Under the pieces are notes generated by a model. The model was not told the origin of the DNA. It ran no database searches and was given only the letters and a program-made list of their open reading frames with translations. A DNA stretch of 6,432 nucleotides from an uncultured Porphyromonadaceae bacterium (GTDB taxonomy: Bacteria; Bacteroidota; Bacteroidia; Bacteroidales; Muribaculaceae): positions 1 to 6,432 of the forward strand of contig CAMWOD010000068.1 in assembly GCA_947175715.1 (NCBI GenBank), read 5' to 3'. The translations under genes and the position numbers were made by a program. Shown one piece after another: positions 6,423 to 6,432 of this stretch (its first letter is position 1; every line of letters starts with the position of its first letter).

Positions 6423-6432
6423 AATACAGCTA

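Overview
The window looks like a chromosomal stretch from a member of the Bacteroidota, most likely order Bacteroidales and possibly Muribaculaceae (the family level is a guess). Three things point there. There are no Shine-Dalgarno sequences; starts are preceded by A/T-rich leaders. Several intergenic gaps carry Bacteroides-type promoters, with a TAnnTTTG -7 box and a TTG/TTTTG -33 box 19-20 nt upstream. One protein ends in a domain resembling a type IX secretion (T9SS) sorting tail. Genes are mid-GC and the gaps are AT-rich. I see no tRNA, rRNA, CRISPR array, transposase, phage gene or attachment site, and no gene-free stretch longer than about 115 bases.

Layout. Positions 1-40 hold a hairpin terminator from an upstream gene outside the window; its T-rich tail merges into the promoter of the first gene. 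Positions 66-1016 (+) encode an exported DUF362 protein. A strong, probably bidirectional terminator (1050-1095) separates it from a convergent minus-strand block: a family 2 glycosyltransferase (1131-1982), a GHL10-family glycosyl hydrolase with a signal peptide and a C-terminal fibronectin III-like domain (2056-3528), and a small single-pass membrane protein with a very basic tail (3631-3906). A divergent gap (3907-3997) leads to a plus-strand 791-residue protein (3998-6373) made of a NAGPA/DUF2233 phosphodiester glycosidase domain, a Big2-like Ig domain, a beta-rich region and a putative T9SS tail. The last 59 bases hold only a GC-rich imperfect palindrome cut off by the window edge.

How the genes may work together. 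Four of the five products are predicted to be exported or membrane-bound. Three belong to glycan-active families: a cytoplasmic-side sugar transferase, an envelope glycan hydrolase, and an exported phosphodiester glycosidase. A cell-envelope or surface-glycan theme is reasonable but inferred; no substrate can be read from the sequence. The hydrolase and glycosyltransferase genes probably share a transcript, because the only recognisable promoter lies upstream of the hydrolase.

The most striking non-coding structure is the gap at 3907-3997. Two divergent promoters appear to share one perfect palindrome, CAAAATTTTG, as their -33 element, and the minus-strand promoter lies so close to its start codon that the mRNA would be leaderless or nearly so. 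No clearly new multi-gene system is evident.
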